Positions 1 through 12,354 of a stretch of DNA of 64,000 bases are shown one piece after another. Numbering within the stretch: the first letter of the stretch is position 1; each line of letters starts with the position of its first letter. Source of the stretch: Hyperoodon ampullatus (Eukaryota > Chordata > Mammalia > Artiodactyla > Ziphiidae); contig OX457056.1 of the NCBI GenBank assembly GCA_949752795.1, positions 182,552,428 through 182,616,427 on the forward strand, written 5' to 3'. The translations under genes were made by a program, and so were the position numbers. The notes under the pieces were generated by a model that saw only the letters and a list, made by a program, of their open reading frames with translations, made no database searches and was not told the DNA's origin.

Positions 1-98
1 TCTTTTCTGGGTCTCTACCCTGTCAGCCCACTCCTGTAGGTTTTGGACTTGCCAGCCTCTATAATCATATGAGCCAATCTCTTATAATAAATAAATAA
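1..98 (+). repeat. Possible 3' end of an LTR-like repeat
   Basis: The stretch reading GACTTGCCAGCCTCTATAAT, then a GTGAGCCAAT-like segment and an AATAAA-rich end, resembles the 3' portion of an old mammalian LTR-type repeat. The rest lies outside the window, so the family cannot be fixed. It runs directly into a TG microsatellite. Confidence 0.35.
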
Positions 99-134
99 AT
101 GTGTGTATGTGTGCACGTGTGTGTGTGTGTGTGT
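99..134. repeat. (TG)n microsatellite
   Basis: This is a run of TG dinucleotides with a few interruptions (TATG, GCACG) over about 36 bases. It is simple low-complexity sequence. Confidence 0.9.
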
Positions 135-1317
135 AAAGTCTATATAAGCCCAAGACCAGGGCTAGGGAGGAGGTAGACATGTACCACTGGTCTCTGGAGG
201 AATCTCCCCCTCCCCCATCCTGGGGGGAGTTTCCCTCCCCTGTCCCCTAAACCAAGTGGGTGAGGGACTCTCCTAGGGATTTAGGTGCCAACAAAAGAGG
301 AAATTGTCCTCTAATCCCTTGGCTGTACATCTCCTTAGGATTGTTCACCTCCCTGAGCCAGAGAAAACGGAAAGGAAGGAAGAGTGTGACAGCCAAACAG
401 CCCACACTCCTGTCAGCTGAGTAGCAAAAATATATGAGTATTCTGTGGTCAAGCAATGCCCCAAAAGATGGCTCAGCTTGAGCTGTCTTGCTGATACCCC
501 ACCCATGAGCCTGGCCCCCACTAGGTGGGATGCCAGCATCAAGAGACCACTGAGGGCAGTGGAGGAAAGCATAGTTGTAGGAGCTGAAGGAGGAGAGGAG
601 TGAAGGAGGTTGTGCCAGAGCTGGGTTTCCCATCTCAGGAAAGGCCCTGCAGAGAGGCCCCCAAAAGCACGCACACATGCCAGGGTGTGGACATCTATCA
701 CACCAATTGCATCAACAGTGATTCAACACTAACCAGAGAAACAAAAGCAATGACCAACAGAGGGCACACTGCTTGTCACTTACATAGAAAGGTTCTACCA
801 TTTTTCCTAAGCAACCCTCCTTGCCCGAGTCCTAAAAGAAGTAGAACCAAAAGAGGGCGGGAGAGGAGGGGTGAAAGACAGCAGACCATTCCCTCACACC
901 AAGATGGAACCTGGGCATATGGTGGGTACACATGGCCTCATGGCAGCAGGAGAGAGGGGGCCTCAGACGCAGGCTGAGTCCTCAACCCCCTCTGCCACAG
1001 CCTGGCTGGTCAGGTTTCCACCTGGGGCTGCTGTCCATCAGACAGCCTTTCACTGCACTTGACCCCAAGACATCCTGTGGCACCCAGGGTTGAGCTCTGG
1101 ATTCCACCATTTCCACTTGGCCATGGAGTGCCTGCATGTGACATCTCTTAGAATTCCTCCACCCTGTGCTGCCACTGTGTCCTCTTACCAAGCACACAAC
1201 ATCCTTGGTATGGGACAGAAACCATGCTATGCATTCCTTTTCCTTCTAGGTACACAGCCAAACTACATTGTCCAGCCTCCCCTACAATTAGGGGAGTCAT
1301 GTGATTTAGTTCTGGTC
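135..1317. other. Unique sequence, no gene recognised
   Basis: The sequence has mixed composition with short open frames on both strands. None shows a recognisable domain, exon-like boundaries or codon bias. I see no clear repeat family here. Confidence 0.5.
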
Positions 1318-1549
1318 AAAGATGTGGATGGGGGCTTCCCTGGTGGCGCAGTGGTTGAGAGTCCGCCTGCCGATGTAGGGGACGCGGGTTCGTGCCCTGG
1401 TCCGGGAAGATCCCACATGCCGCGGAGCAGCTGGGCCTGTGAGCCATGGCTGCTGAGCCTGCGCGTCTGGAGCCTGTGCTCTGCAACGGGAGAGGCCACA
1501 ACAGTGAGAGGCCCGCGTACCGGGGGGAAAAAAAAAAAGATGTGGATGG
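1318..1549 (+). mobile_element. CHR-type SINE with 14-bp target-site duplication
   Basis: The SINE body is 1332-1535. It starts with GGGCTTCCCTGGTGGCGCAG, has the tRNA-like B box GGTTCGTGCCC, and ends in an A-rich tail. AAAGATGTGGATGG occurs at both 1318-1331 and 1536-1549 as an exact target-site duplication. SINEs of this tRNA-derived group are Pol III transcribed and depend on L1 enzymes for mobility. The perfect duplication and intact boxes indicate a fairly recent insertion. Confidence 0.93.
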
Positions 1550-3221
1550 AAGTGGTACACACTGCTTGCTGGACAAACCCCTGTAGTCTCCTGTGCCATC
1601 TTCCATGGACTTCCCTTCCTCTTTTTACTTGCTTGTTTTGGCTGGTCATATAGAGAGGATGTAGCAGAGAACTGAAAGCTAAGGGGGTAACAGAGCCACC
1701 AGATGGAAGAGCTTGGGCCCCTGCCCAGGCACCCACCCTCTGATTGTTCCCACTGCAGGTCAGTTATGGTGATGAATTGTCACCTGTCTTCTCCCAAGGC
1801 CCATAGTCTCCCAGGATAACATGCAGGAAGCGAGCTAGGAATTTTTGATATTTGAGGAGTATAGCAATGTTTCTAGCACCCCTAACCCCACCAAGTTGTA
1901 TCAACAAGGTGGGCAAGGTGAAGATTCTGCATTTGACCAATTTGTCCTGATCTTTCTCTCTTCTCCTCCTATAGCCCACCAGAGTGGAAGGGGTGAGGTT
2001 TTTGCTTCCTTTTCCTGTGTAGCAGGGTCTATGATTGTATTATACCCTGAGTTTCTCTGCCACATGTGTTATTGTAGCACTGATGTTCATGTTGGCCCTG
2101 AACATGTTCATGGGAGCTTCAAGAATTTATAAGAAGCTTTCTCTCCCTACAAATCCTGGCTCTTAAGACCACTGTCCTGTTAGAGACTCAAAAAAACATT
2201 TAATTTGAAAAGTCAGAGCTGAGTAATGACATGGTGTTCTAGCTAATATCTGCCTTCTGCCTGAAAACTATTGCTACCATGGGGGGTTGGCCGATCCTGT
2301 AAGCTGGCCCCCCGAAAGCTAACTCCCTTCTCACTAGACATGTAGAGATTGGGGGCTAGACACTACATTTCCAGAGAGAGTTCCATGTACCACCTAGCAT
2401 CTGCCAAGCTGACACACCGACTTGGAAAATGAAGTGAGCAACAGTGACTCTGGCCACACAGCAGGACATGGAATCTTCCAGAAGTCTGATTGCAGAAGCA
2501 AATGACTCTTCTCAGCAGCTGAAATGAGATTTTGAGAGCCTGGTGTCATAGGTGTCAAGCAGGGGGTGGCAGGGGCCGTGGTACTTTATTTGAACAGTCC
2601 TGTGTGTGCTTGGGCAATTTTCCTGGCTGAGTGGTAGCCAAGATCATTCCCTGGTTTCCCGGGAGATCCTGTAAGCAAACAAATATGATTTTAAAATCCC
2701 CTTTCTGATTAAACTAACTAGTACAGATATTGTTTTCTCCTGGTAAGAACTCTGTCCAACACAGGTGGGGAGCCCAGGGCATGAAGAGTTACTGGTTATG
2801 AAAATACTTCAAAAATATTATCCCCTTTAAACATGTTCTCTGAATGCAAGCCAAGTGAACTTATAAGCATCTTGCTGAAATTGTGAGGAAGAGATATCTA
2901 AAGATTCTAGGGAGGAAGGAATGGTAAATGAAAATTAATTATAAACTTCCTACTATTACAAACGTATGATGTGTAAGAGGCCAATGCTTTTGCCTTTATT
3001 TAGTATGCTGCCTTTGTTTTATTGTACTGAAGGTTAAAAAATATGTAAGTAAGCCATGTGGCTTACTTCATCTCAGCGAGCCTGTCAGATTTTTATGAGA
3101 ATTCACAGGCGATCATGGATGTGAGGGCTTTGCAAAGGCCATCGCTGAAGTGATGATTATTGTTGAAGTGATGATTATTGTTGGGCTTCCCTCACCGAAC
3201 TGTGTTTCAGACATTCTCTAA
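1550..3221. other. Unique sequence, no gene recognised
   Basis: No exon or repeat family is recognised. From about 2800 the sequence is AT-rich. An exact 18-base tandem duplication (unit TGAAGTGATGATTATTGT) lies at 3146-3181. Confidence 0.45.
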
Positions 3222-3562
3222 GTGGCTCAGTCCATTCAGACTGCGTGGTTTATAAACAACAAACATGTATTTCTCACAGTTCTGGAGTCTGGGAAGTCCA
3301 AAATCAAGGCATCCACAGATTTGATGTCTGATGAAGGCCTGCTTCCTGGTTCACAATCGTGTTCTCACTGTGCCCACACGTGGCAGAAGGGACAAGGGAT
3401 TTCCCTGGGGTCTCTTTTATAAGGACACTAATGCCATTCATAAGGGCTCCACCCTCATGACCTAATCAACTCCCAAAGGCCCCACATTCAAATACCATCA
3501 CAATGGGGATGAGGTTTCAATGTATGAATTTGGGGAGTACACAAACATTCAGTCTCTGTCAC
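3222..3562 (-). mobile_element. MaLR-type solo LTR (MLT1/MST-like), reverse strand
   Basis: On the plus strand the stretch runs from a CAGTCCATTCAGACTGCGTG-like start, through TTCTCACAGTTCTGGAGTCT and CTCATGACCTAATCAACTCC, to ACAAACATTCAGTCTCTGTC. This is the reverse complement of the familiar MLT1/MST LTR layout. No internal retroviral region is attached, so it is a solo LTR. The exact subfamily is uncertain. Confidence 0.75.
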
Positions 3563-3814
3563 TAAGAAAACACACTTTGGAATTCCTGGAGCTGAGAGAT
3601 TAACAATCTGACAGAGATGGGTGCTCAGATTCCTGTCTGCTGAAAATGTGATGATGTACACAGCAACCTGAAGGATCGCATCATCCTCTTGCTTGGAGCC
3701 TCTCGGAGGTGTTTCATGGGGAATAAAATCCCACCCCTCACCCTGGGGTTCGGGGCTCCACGGGAGCTGCTTCTGCTATCTTCACTCAGCTCATCTCACA
3801 TTCCCTCCCTTACC

Positions 3815-4050
3815 CAGCCATAGTGTTCTTCTCTCTGTTACTTGGGCATTCTGAAGTCTTCCCTTCCCCAGGACATTTGCACATACCATCCCCTCCCTCT
3901 CCTACACGATCCCCTACTCACTCCCTGACCAGTGTTCCTTCATTCTTTGTCTCCCTTGTTCACCGCCAAATGCTTCACTCTTAAAACTGTGCCTGGCTTA
4001 GAGTAGGTGCTTAGTAAATATTTGTTAGTTAATGAAAAAAAGACGTACTG
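3815..4050 (+). repeat. L2/MIR-like ancient repeat
   Basis: The segment has the L2-type signature (short CT-rich stretches, CAGGACATTTGCACATACC) and ends in GTAGGTGCTTAGTAAATATT, which is the common 3' end of old L2 and MIR copies. It is strongly diverged. Confidence 0.6.
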
Positions 4051-4339
4051 AAGAGCAGTGTGGCTTCTAAGTAGCATGATTTATTAATGTATAATGGAAA
4101 GAGTAGTAGCTACAGCTTTCCCCCTTCTTCTTACCTTTCTACTCTTAGGTTCCCAAGCTAAAGGCAAGAATTTGATAAGAGTCCCAGTGGGTTTCTTGGA
4201 TGCAAAGCTTTCCTTTATAACATTTCCCAAAGGCTTGCCTGTGTCATCTTTGAAGCTGAAGTCTGTGCCATGACAGTAATTAGAGGCTTAGAGCTAACAA
4301 GTATTAAGCCTTTGTCTTATGCCGTGTTCTCTCTACTTA

Positions 4340-4500
4340 ATACTTCTGATCCTCAGGACAGCCTCCTTGGTTTTTCTATTCTTACGTGATAATCAAGGCC
4401 CCCGAGTTTCAGGAGCCTTAAGAAATGTGTTCAAGGTTGCACTTCTTATAAACTGTACCACCAGATTTTGACTCTAAAGCCAGTGGTCGTTCCTTCACGA
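4340..4500 (-). repeat. MIR-like ancient SINE, reverse strand
   Basis: The order of motifs (CTCAGGACAGCCTCC, a diverged GATGAGGAAACTGAG-like block, then AAGAAATGTGTTCAAGGTTGC) follows the reverse complement of MIR. It is a degraded copy. Confidence 0.5.
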
Positions 4501-4764
4501 GACAGTAGGTTGTAAATCTGAGAGCATTCCCCAGAGTGTCACCGAGGTCATAAATTACAGCCATTCCTTGCAGGATGCCTCACTGGAGGATTGGGGTGGG
4601 TTGATGACAAGGTTGTAAGAATGAAACCTACAGGTAGCCTGAGGATCAAAGGCAGTGACTCAAGCCACCCGCACCGGGTAACCCTGCACAAGGTGGTCGG
4701 CCTCTCCTGATCTCAGCAACCTCACCTCCAGGTGGGAGAACATGGCAACCGGAGTGCACTGACA

Positions 4765-4855
4765 GCTCTGGAGTGCTGAGAGAATTAACTAATAAATGAT
4801 TGGGAAGTACTCGGCCAATGTAAAGTGCTATATAAATGCTTAATAGTAACAACCA
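4765..4855 (+). repeat. MIR 3' end
   Basis: The stretch ending TGTAAAGTGCTATATAAATG is the typical MIR tail. Only the 3' part is clear. Confidence 0.5.
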
Positions 4856-5914
4856 CCCTGTCAGGCATCCAGGGTTGCTTTTGAGCCCTGTGGTCCCTGT
4901 GTAATGATACTGAACCCTACAAAGTGCTTTACAACTAGTAAATAATTCATTCTCAGGGCACCCCAGGGAAGCGAGAAAGGATTCCTCTTACTTTAGAGGT
5001 ATTGAGATCCAACATTTGTTGGGGCTGCTCAGCCAGGAGTCCTCGCAAAGCCAAGTTTGGGTCTCCGTGGCCCTCTGCGTCAGGCCAGGCTGGGCCCAGC
5101 TGCTCCGAGCTGAGAGCAAGCTGTGCCCCCCAGGGCTCTGGTCAGGCATTTGCCTGTCAGGCTCCGGAGCTCAAGGCCGTGGCTTGGAAAGGTAAGAGGC
5201 ACAGGAAGATGAATAAACATAGCTGGAAGTAGAAAGCACACAGCGGCTTCTTGTTGATAAGGCACTTGGCCTTTGAGTAGGATGGACACTTCCCGGGCCT
5301 TGGAGAGGGAAGCAGCCAAGGAGGGGAGAGTACAGTGCAGGGTGACTGGAGCAAGGGGACACTGAATTCAGCCACCACTTAAGGTCCAGGGACTCCCCCA
5401 CCTCACTGATGGTCCAGAGTCCACCAGGCCTTGAAGGGGGCCCTCCTCAGTCAGGAGTCATAAACTGACCTTGGCCAGCGAGGCAGAACTTGGGGAAGCA
5501 GGAGGGGCCTAACTTTCCTGGTATCAGGGCAGGAGCCCACCGTTCAGAGCGCTGCAGCATGGGGCTCAGGTCCTGGGGCCTGAGGTTGGGATAACGGGAC
5601 AGAGGTGGTCAGGCCCAGAGAGGGTGGGTGTTAGAACACTCCTTACTCTAGGGGGGCCTGGGGAAGGGACCCCGGAATTGAGACCCCAAGTCTCTGCATG
5701 TCATTTCTGACACTGTCTCCCTCCTCTGAGATCCCAGAGAGGTCAAGGACCCTGCCTGGGTCTCTTCACCCTTAGAAGGGGGATCAAAAGACCTGACCAT
5801 CATCTTCCCAAGAAGTGTGAGTGGCAGACATGACCAAAGGTCCCTTCACCTTTGGGGATGCTGCAGATGCAAGTACGAACTCTTAGGCGAGACCAGAGGA
5901 CTCTGAGCTTCTCC
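4856..5914. other. Unique sequence, no gene recognised
   Basis: The sequence is moderately GC-rich. A donor-like AAAGGTAAGAG occurs near 5188-5198 downstream of a short open frame, but there is no matching acceptor or recognisable protein, so no exon is called. Confidence 0.4.
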
Positions 5915-6060
5915 AATGTATGGCCCTGAATTAACTGAAGATATTAATAACCCCAGCTCCCTAGCACTCGCTGTGTGACACAGGACGAACCTCTTAACCC
6001 CATCCCCAACGATAAAATGTGGATAACCATCACAGGTCACTCCGCCCTCTCATGTGGAGA
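5915..6060 (+). repeat. MIR-like ancient SINE
   Basis: The series GCTGTGTGACACAGGACGAA, CCTCTTAACCCCATCC and AAAATGTGGATAACCATCAC follows the MIR core. The copy is diverged. Confidence 0.55.
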
Positions 6061-6999
6061 GCAGATGCTCCATTATCAATCGGGTCGCTCCCTGGTGCTA
6101 GGACAGCATTAGTGTCCCTCTTCCCCTGGTCTGGCAACAGCACTTGGCACATCTAACAGTCAACAGTTCTAAGACATCAGCCCACCCACAGGTCAGTGAG
6201 CAGCAACCTTCTGGCAGGTGATGTTTTGATTGCTGTTTTCCCCTGAAGGGTGGGACTGGAAGGCGGCGAGCAGAGCGACAACTTCGTGTGGGGTCAGTGC
6301 CCTATGATGTCATCTTACTTATCCCCACAGCAGATGAGCAACCTGAGGTCCAGAAGAGTTAAACCATGTCCTCAAGATCTCTCCACTGGTCAGGCCAGGT
6401 TTATGACCTGGGCACCGATTCCAAGCCAAGCTATGCTATGCCCTCTGTCCTCAGGGCCCTGCGAGGCAGCGATGTAGCACACAGGCCAGGGGGAGGAAGA
6501 GGGACTGGAAAGCAGGCTTCTCCTGCAGGACACAGCCGCAAGGGGCGGCCAGGCGAGCCCACCCTCCCACCAGGAACCAAGGAGAGAGAGGAAAGAAGAG
6601 CAGGAGTAACCAGATTATTTTCAGATAAAATAAAAATCAAGGTTAAAAAGAACTGTTTAATATGTCAAAGAGGGTCACTTGTTTCCCATTCCTTGACCAC
6701 ATGTCTATCAAGTGTTTTGCATGTGCCAGAGACCGTGGTGGGCACCGGGAGGAAGTGGCAAACTGCCAGGCAGCCTCGGATCTCAGGACCTGTGAGGAAC
6801 AAAGGGGGCGATGGACAAGGAAGAAGGAAACCAGGACCCAGTGAATGGATCATAAGCAGTGAGGAGTGTCCCACAGAGAACAGGGGATGCGTACCTCAGA
6901 GAAAGCCACTTTCAAAGGGAACATTGAAGGCAACAAAAGAAACCCTTCAGAGTAAATATGTAACACCCATGAAACTTCACCTTCAGAATAATACAGCTT
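6061..6999. other. Unique sequence with an open frame of no recognised family
   Basis: A 217-codon plus-strand frame (6366-7019) runs through this region into L1-like sequence. It has no recognisable domain, its composition is like its surroundings, and it lacks exon signals. I treat it as a chance frame. Confidence 0.45.
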
Positions 7000-7527
7000 C
7001 AGTAGCTATGAAGCACTGAAAGGACTATGGAAATAAGAGACTAGAAGGAAAAATCATTGTGATAGATTTTAACATACATCTTTTCACCTCCAACAAACCA
7101 AGTAGTTAAAAACAAGGGACATAGAAATGAGAATTATAATTAATAAGATTGGATTAACAAGTAGAATTTAGATGTTGTGCCTTCCAGGGAATATACCTAC
7201 TTATCAGGTATCCTGGGACATTTATAAAAGGAGACACAAAACCTAAACAGCAGAAATTATACATACAGCAATCTAAAACAAACAGCAAAACTAGAAGTCG
7301 ATAACAAAGTTTAAACAAACAAATGAAATTTAGCCCCATGGAAATTTTTTAAAAAGAGAGAGAGGGACCGCTTAACTAACTTGAATCATAGAGGTTGCAT
7401 TTGCAATTACAGTTTCTTGTGGAAAAAAAATAAAATAAAACCAAAACAATGAATTTCAAAGAATATGGAGTGTGGCCCAACATGGAAGTAGAAACAAGTT
7501 TATAATCTTAAGTGCTTTCATTTCATA

Positions 7528-7529
7528 TA

Positions 7530-7579
<50 letters not shown>
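7528..7579. repeat. (AT)n microsatellite
   Basis: A nearly pure run of AT dinucleotides of about 50 bases, with one TACAT interruption, lies inside the ancient L1. Confidence 0.9.
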
Positions 7580-7582
<3 letters not shown>

Positions 7583-8274
7583 GAAGATTAATCAAGAACA
7601 TGAGAAGTTAGCAGAAAATAAACAACCCTCAGTAGAACAGGGAGATGGAAACAATAGAGATAAAAGCAGAAATCAGAGCAACAAACAAAACAAATAAGCA
7701 GAAGAGTCTCCCATCCTAAGAGGAGGTAATTAATAAATCTTCCTCAAACTGGGTCTTTGGGTAGAGGGGTGATAATCACTATAACATAGAGAAATCTCTG
7801 GTATATCTAATCACAAAAAGAGAGATAGACAAATATAATCAGTTATGTGAAATGAGATGTAACAAAGGTAAGGAAATTACAAAAATTATTATGAAATCTT
7901 ACATTGAAATTTACTCCAAAAAGTACAGACTTCCAGATCAAGTTAATCAATTTTCTGGAACAAGCAAATGATTAAAATTGGCTTTAGAAAATTGAGAATC
8001 CTGTGGGGAATAATATTCATGGTGAAATGTTTTTTAATATTTCAAAATAACTCCTCAAGAATGCCCCCTGGACAAATGACCATGTCTAGGTGTCCTCTTC
8101 ACATTTTCAAGGAACAGTTAACCCCTATGCTATGTAAACTCTATCAGGGGACACAAAATATGGTAAGCTACCATACTGGTTTTCTGAAATTAATATAAAC
8201 CTGATGTCAAAACTTGACCGAAAAAACAAAGCTATGGACCAATTTCAACTTCATGTGTAAATATAAAAGCAAAA

Positions 8275-8465
8275 ATCAGGGCCAGCTTCATGGACTTGTG
8301 ACCTATGTACAACACAGGGCCTTGTGCTCTGAAGAGCCCCATGCTTCGTTTAATGCTCTCTGTCACAAGCTTGAAATTCTTAATAATTTTTCAACAAGGG
8401 ACCCTACATTTGCTCTTTACACTGGGCCCTGCAAATTATGTATCCAGTCCTGGCAGAAATATCAG
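8275..8465 (+). repeat. Dispersed repeat-like segment, family not identified
   Basis: This block (containing GTACAACACAGGGCCTTGTG and ACTGGGCCCTGCAAATTATG) differs in style from the flanking AT-rich L1 sequence and looks like an old inserted element, perhaps a DNA-transposon relic. I cannot assign a family. Confidence 0.35.
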
Positions 8466-10299
8466 CAAATCAAATATGACACTACAATAAAATAATCCCT
8501 ACCTTGATCAAGGTGATTTTACCTGAGGATGCAAGGAAGATTAAATATTAGGAAATCTACTAATATACTATGAGATGTATTGTAAAATGATGGTGTTAAC
8601 AGATACTGAAGAGACATTTGATAAAACCTAACATGAGGATGACTCATAATTTTAAAACTTGAATGATATATTTTTAAATGGTAAAAGCCAACCTTAAGCC
8701 AAAGTAATATTTAATTCATTAATACACAGTTTTATTACCTTTGAAATGAAGTCCATAAAAATAAGCCTGCTACCCCAGCACTACTGAACCCTGATTGGAA
8801 CGTTCTGGCTGGTGCAATAGGCATGAAGACTGAGAAGTGGAAGGGCTCCAGGAAAGGAAAGTGCAGCATTACGTTATCTACAGACAATATGATTAGAAAC
8901 TAAGAAGGCTCAGGAGGACTGACCAAAAAATCTGTTTATATCAGTTAGATTGTTGGGCAGATGCAGGATAAATAAACCTAAATCAAGATCATTGCTAAAT
9001 ACCAGTGATAATTACTAACCCTAACCCTAACTTCATAACAAATTTGTAAAGCGTAACATAACCACGAGTAATTATTACAATACATATGTAGTCAATATGA
9101 GAGCTTACTGAAACATACAAAGTAATATTTTAATAAATGGAGAAAAATATTGCAAGTATATTGCAAAGTTGCCATAGAGTCCCATAAATAGGCAGAAATA
9201 AATAAATAAATAAATAAAGTTAGTTGCTTTCGAATTAAATAGTTACTACAATTACTATCAATATGGTGGTGGAATTTTTTAATGAAACAAATATTTACAA
9301 AATAATTCTAAATATTATCTAAAAAAATAAACAAGTGAGAAAGGTTGGAAGCATTTTTAAAAAGCAGGGGGAATTGTTCTGCCAAATTTAAAGTGTGTAC
9401 TAAAGTTCCAGCAATTAAGTGTTTTATTGGCAGAAGAATTTGCAAACAGATCAATGGAAGAGACTAAGTAAGCACAGAAAGAAATCTCCAAAATATATAA
9501 GAAATGAGAATATGATAAAGGGACCATTACACCCAAGAGGAAAGAAATGGATTAGTCATCAAATGGAATTTTTACTTATAATGAAACCTTAGAAAATAGA
9601 AGTAAATATATGTCAATAATTACTGACATCAGGAGGGTGGAGGCACTTCTAAAAAATATCACAGAGGAAAATATCGATCAATTAAGCTGCATAATCTATG
9701 TATGTATATCATACACAGGTTATATCAAAAATGCCACATTTAAAAAATAAAAGGACAAGACAAACTAAAAAAGTATTTTCAACAAATATGACAAAGGGGT
9801 TAATATTCTTATAATTTAAGGAACTCTTACAAATCAGAAACAAAAAACTTATCAATATCCCAATAGAAATATGAGCTAAGTATGAAGGCAAATGGCCAAT
9901 AATACATACCATATGAAAAAATGTTCAGCCTCCCTAGTAGTCAATGGGAGGGGAATTAAGACAATGAGATATTGTCTAGTGCATATAGAAATGGCAACAA
10001 GGAAGGGAGTTGTTTTTGTTCTTGTTTTTAACATTGAAAGATGATTAATACTGCTGTGGGCAGCATAAAACAAACTCCAGTGGGTGCATAAATTGTGCAT
10101 ATTTTCTGGACAAAATTTGATAATGTGTATAAGAAGCCTTAGAAACGTTTTACCTTTTGATTCAATAATTCCATTTCTACAAATCTTTCCTGGGAAAAAA
10201 TAACCAGAGAGGCACCAAAAGGTATAAGTACAGGAACAACGAATACCATTTTTCCAAATACCTTTGCCTTTAATTATTTACATTTATTCACATTTTCTA

Positions 10300-10965
10300 A
10301 TTAGAAAATTTTATTTTTTTTAAATTTCTTTTTTGAGATCATTGAGATTCACATGCAGTTATAAGAAAGAAGATATACAGAGAGACCCAGCACACGCTTC
10401 ACCCAGCTTCCTCCAATAGAAACATTGTATAACTCTAGCCCAATATCACAACCAGGGAACTGACATAGACACAGCATCACTATTCATACTTCCCTGCTGT
10501 ACTCGCTCATTTGCATGTATATAATTCTATGCAATTTCATCACATGTGTAGACCAGTGGGAGGGACCACCACCACAGCAAAGATATAAACAGTTCTGTGA
10601 CTGCCAGGATCCCCTGTGTTTTTATAGCCACACCCACCTCCCTCCCCTCACAGCCCCTAACCCCTGGCAATCACGACGCTGAACTCCAACTCTTTTATCA
10701 TTTTTCATTGCAAGAATGTTATATAAATGGAATCAGAAAGTATGAAACGCTTAGGGATTGGCTTTCTTTTTTTCACTCAGCATAATTCCCTTATCATCCA
10801 AGTTGTTGCGTGTGTTAATATTTTGTTCCTTTTTGTTGCTGAGTAGGATTCCATGGTACACATGGACCACAGTTTTGTTTAACTGTTCACCTACTATGGA
10901 ACATTTGAATTGTTTCCAGCTTTTGGCTGCTATGAACATTTATGTACAGGTTTTGCAGTATTATT
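10300..10965 (-). mobile_element. L1 3' fragment, reverse strand, inside the ancient L1
   Basis: Starting from a T-rich stretch, the plus strand shows the reverse complement of an old L1 3' UTR and ORF2 end, including TTTCACTCAGCATAATTCCC, GAGTAGGATTCCATGGTACA and GCTGCTATGAACATTTATGT. No clean target-site duplication is visible. It is 5' truncated and inactive. Confidence 0.7.
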
Positions 10966-11261
10966 CTTAAAACAAAAAAATATAAAACAAAAACAACTTA
11001 GAGAAATGTTCAACAATAGGGAAATAAATAATGGTAAATTGAATATTCCAGTGTCATTAAAAATTATGTATAATTAGTATATTCAACGAGCTAGACTCAA
11101 AGGTACAAGTAGAAAATGATTTTTCCCCTCAACACTGTTTAGGAAGGGAATGTCTGATCACCCCTGCTTGCCCTGGAGTGTAGGGCAAGTGTAGGATACA
11201 GTGAGTGTAGCCCTTAGCCTTTCAGTCACTTGCAGGCTTTTAATAATGTTTTTCACGTATT

Positions 11262-11486
11262 AAAAAGTCTCGGGCTTCCCTGGTGGCGCAGTGGTTGAGA
11301 GTCCGCCTGCCGATGCAGGGGACACGGGTTCGTGCCCCGGTACGGGAAGATCCACATGCCGCGGAGAGGCTGGGCCCGTGAGCCATGGCCGCTGAGCCTG
11401 CGCGTCCGGAGCCTGTGCTCCGCAACGGGAGAGGCCACCACAGTGAGAGGCCCGCGTACCGGAAAAAAAAAAAAAAAAAAATCTCA
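11262..11486 (+). mobile_element. CHR-type SINE
   Basis: The body starts at 11272 with GGGCTTCCCTGGTGGCGCAG and ends in a run of about 19 A at 11463-11481. Its B box reads GGTTCGTGCCC. Flanks AAAAAGTCTC (11262-11271) and AAAAAATCTC are near-identical candidate target-site duplications. The long uninterrupted A tail suggests a recent insertion. Confidence 0.9.
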
Positions 11487-12354
11487 TCCAATTGAAATCA
11501 AAAGCTCCATTTCTCCTCCATTTAAAATCTTCTCCCTTCTTCCCAGTGGGAAGTGGGGCATGATGCAGCCTTTCTTGCCCAAGCTCCTGCACCCCTCCCT
11601 CTGCATTCTGCCACTTCTGCATCCTTCAGGGCTGGGTGGGAGGCTGGAGAGGAACAGGGTGCCCTCCCACTACTGTGGGGTCCCTGCAGTCTCTTGACAC
11701 CCTCCCCCCCGTCAGCTGTGCAGTGTGAACGCTCCACCTCTCTGGCCTCCTCTCCCCTTTCCTACCCCTTTGTCTTTCTCCTCCTCTCCCCCTCCTCCTC
11801 CTGCTGTTCTCTGTGTCCCGTACCCCCAGGGCCTCAGGATGCTCAGGCCAAGCTCTTCTAAAAAATCTTCCCCGGCTCTTTCCCAATAGCAGGGACAGGA
11901 GTTTCTAAGCTTAGGAAGTACTCAGATCAGTGGGAGGGGAGGAGACATCAGTTTCCCTTCAAGCACACACTCCCTGCATGAGAGATTGCCCCAAGCACTC
12001 TTCAGTTGTCTTGAGCCAGGAAAGTAGCCCACTCTGGGAGGGGCAACCCTACAACCCTCCGTATCTTTACTCTGAGCCATTCCCAGCCTGAACATACACT
12101 AGAGGTTGATAATTGGCTAAAGGTACCAGGACCCATTGTAGCTGGTCAGGGCAAGTTCTGTGAGGATAGGTCTAGAATCTCATTTTAGGATATGTGTGCA
12201 CTTCACACCTCTGTTTTCATCTTTGTGGTCTAGTGTGAGACCCAAACAGAAAAGTGGATTTAACTCCCATAGTAGACATGTTGGGGCCCTGCCCAGATCC
12301 CCTGGGATCTTTTTGACTGTATCTCTGCTCACTCTCCCAGCTCAGTAGTGCTTT
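11487..12354. other. Unique sequence, no gene recognised
   Basis: CT-rich blocks at 11700-11830 give long proline and serine-rich frames on several strands, which is a composition effect. No exon is supported. Confidence 0.45.

Larger units (their letters stand above)
7000..11110 (+). mobile_element. Ancient L1 (L1M-like), degenerate and interrupted
   Basis: Scattered fragments match the order of L1 ORF2 and its 3' end. A GATTTTAACATACATC (D-F-N-I-like) piece lies near 7064, a block that would encode the target-site region lies at 8520-9000, a C-terminal-like block lies at 9915-10000, and the 3' region runs to about 10240. The sequence is full of stops and indels. It is interrupted by an unrelated segment near 8275-8465 and by a reverse-strand L1 piece (about 10300-10965), then resumes to about 11110. 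It is old and inactive. Confidence 0.6.

Noticed and set aside
1332..1400. tRNA gene at the SINE heads
   Set aside because: The A and B boxes are there, but the sequence does not form a full tRNA and is followed by the SINE body and tail. It is a tRNA-derived SINE head.
1263..1736. Frames repeating motifs such as EHRLRTRRLS and GRRTLNHCATREA at nine places
   Set aside because: They are six-frame translations of the CHR SINEs, not a protein family.
3184..3200. GGGCTTCCCTCACCG as a SINE head
   Set aside because: It shares about ten bases with the CHR start but no body, B box or tail follows.
6366..7019. 217-aa open frame
   Set aside because: No domain, no exon signals, and it runs into degenerate L1 sequence.
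9013..9031. Telomere-like CCCTAA repeats (ACCCTAACCCTAAC)
   Set aside because: Only two to three units inside old L1-like sequence. This is too short to be a telomeric insertion or fusion site.
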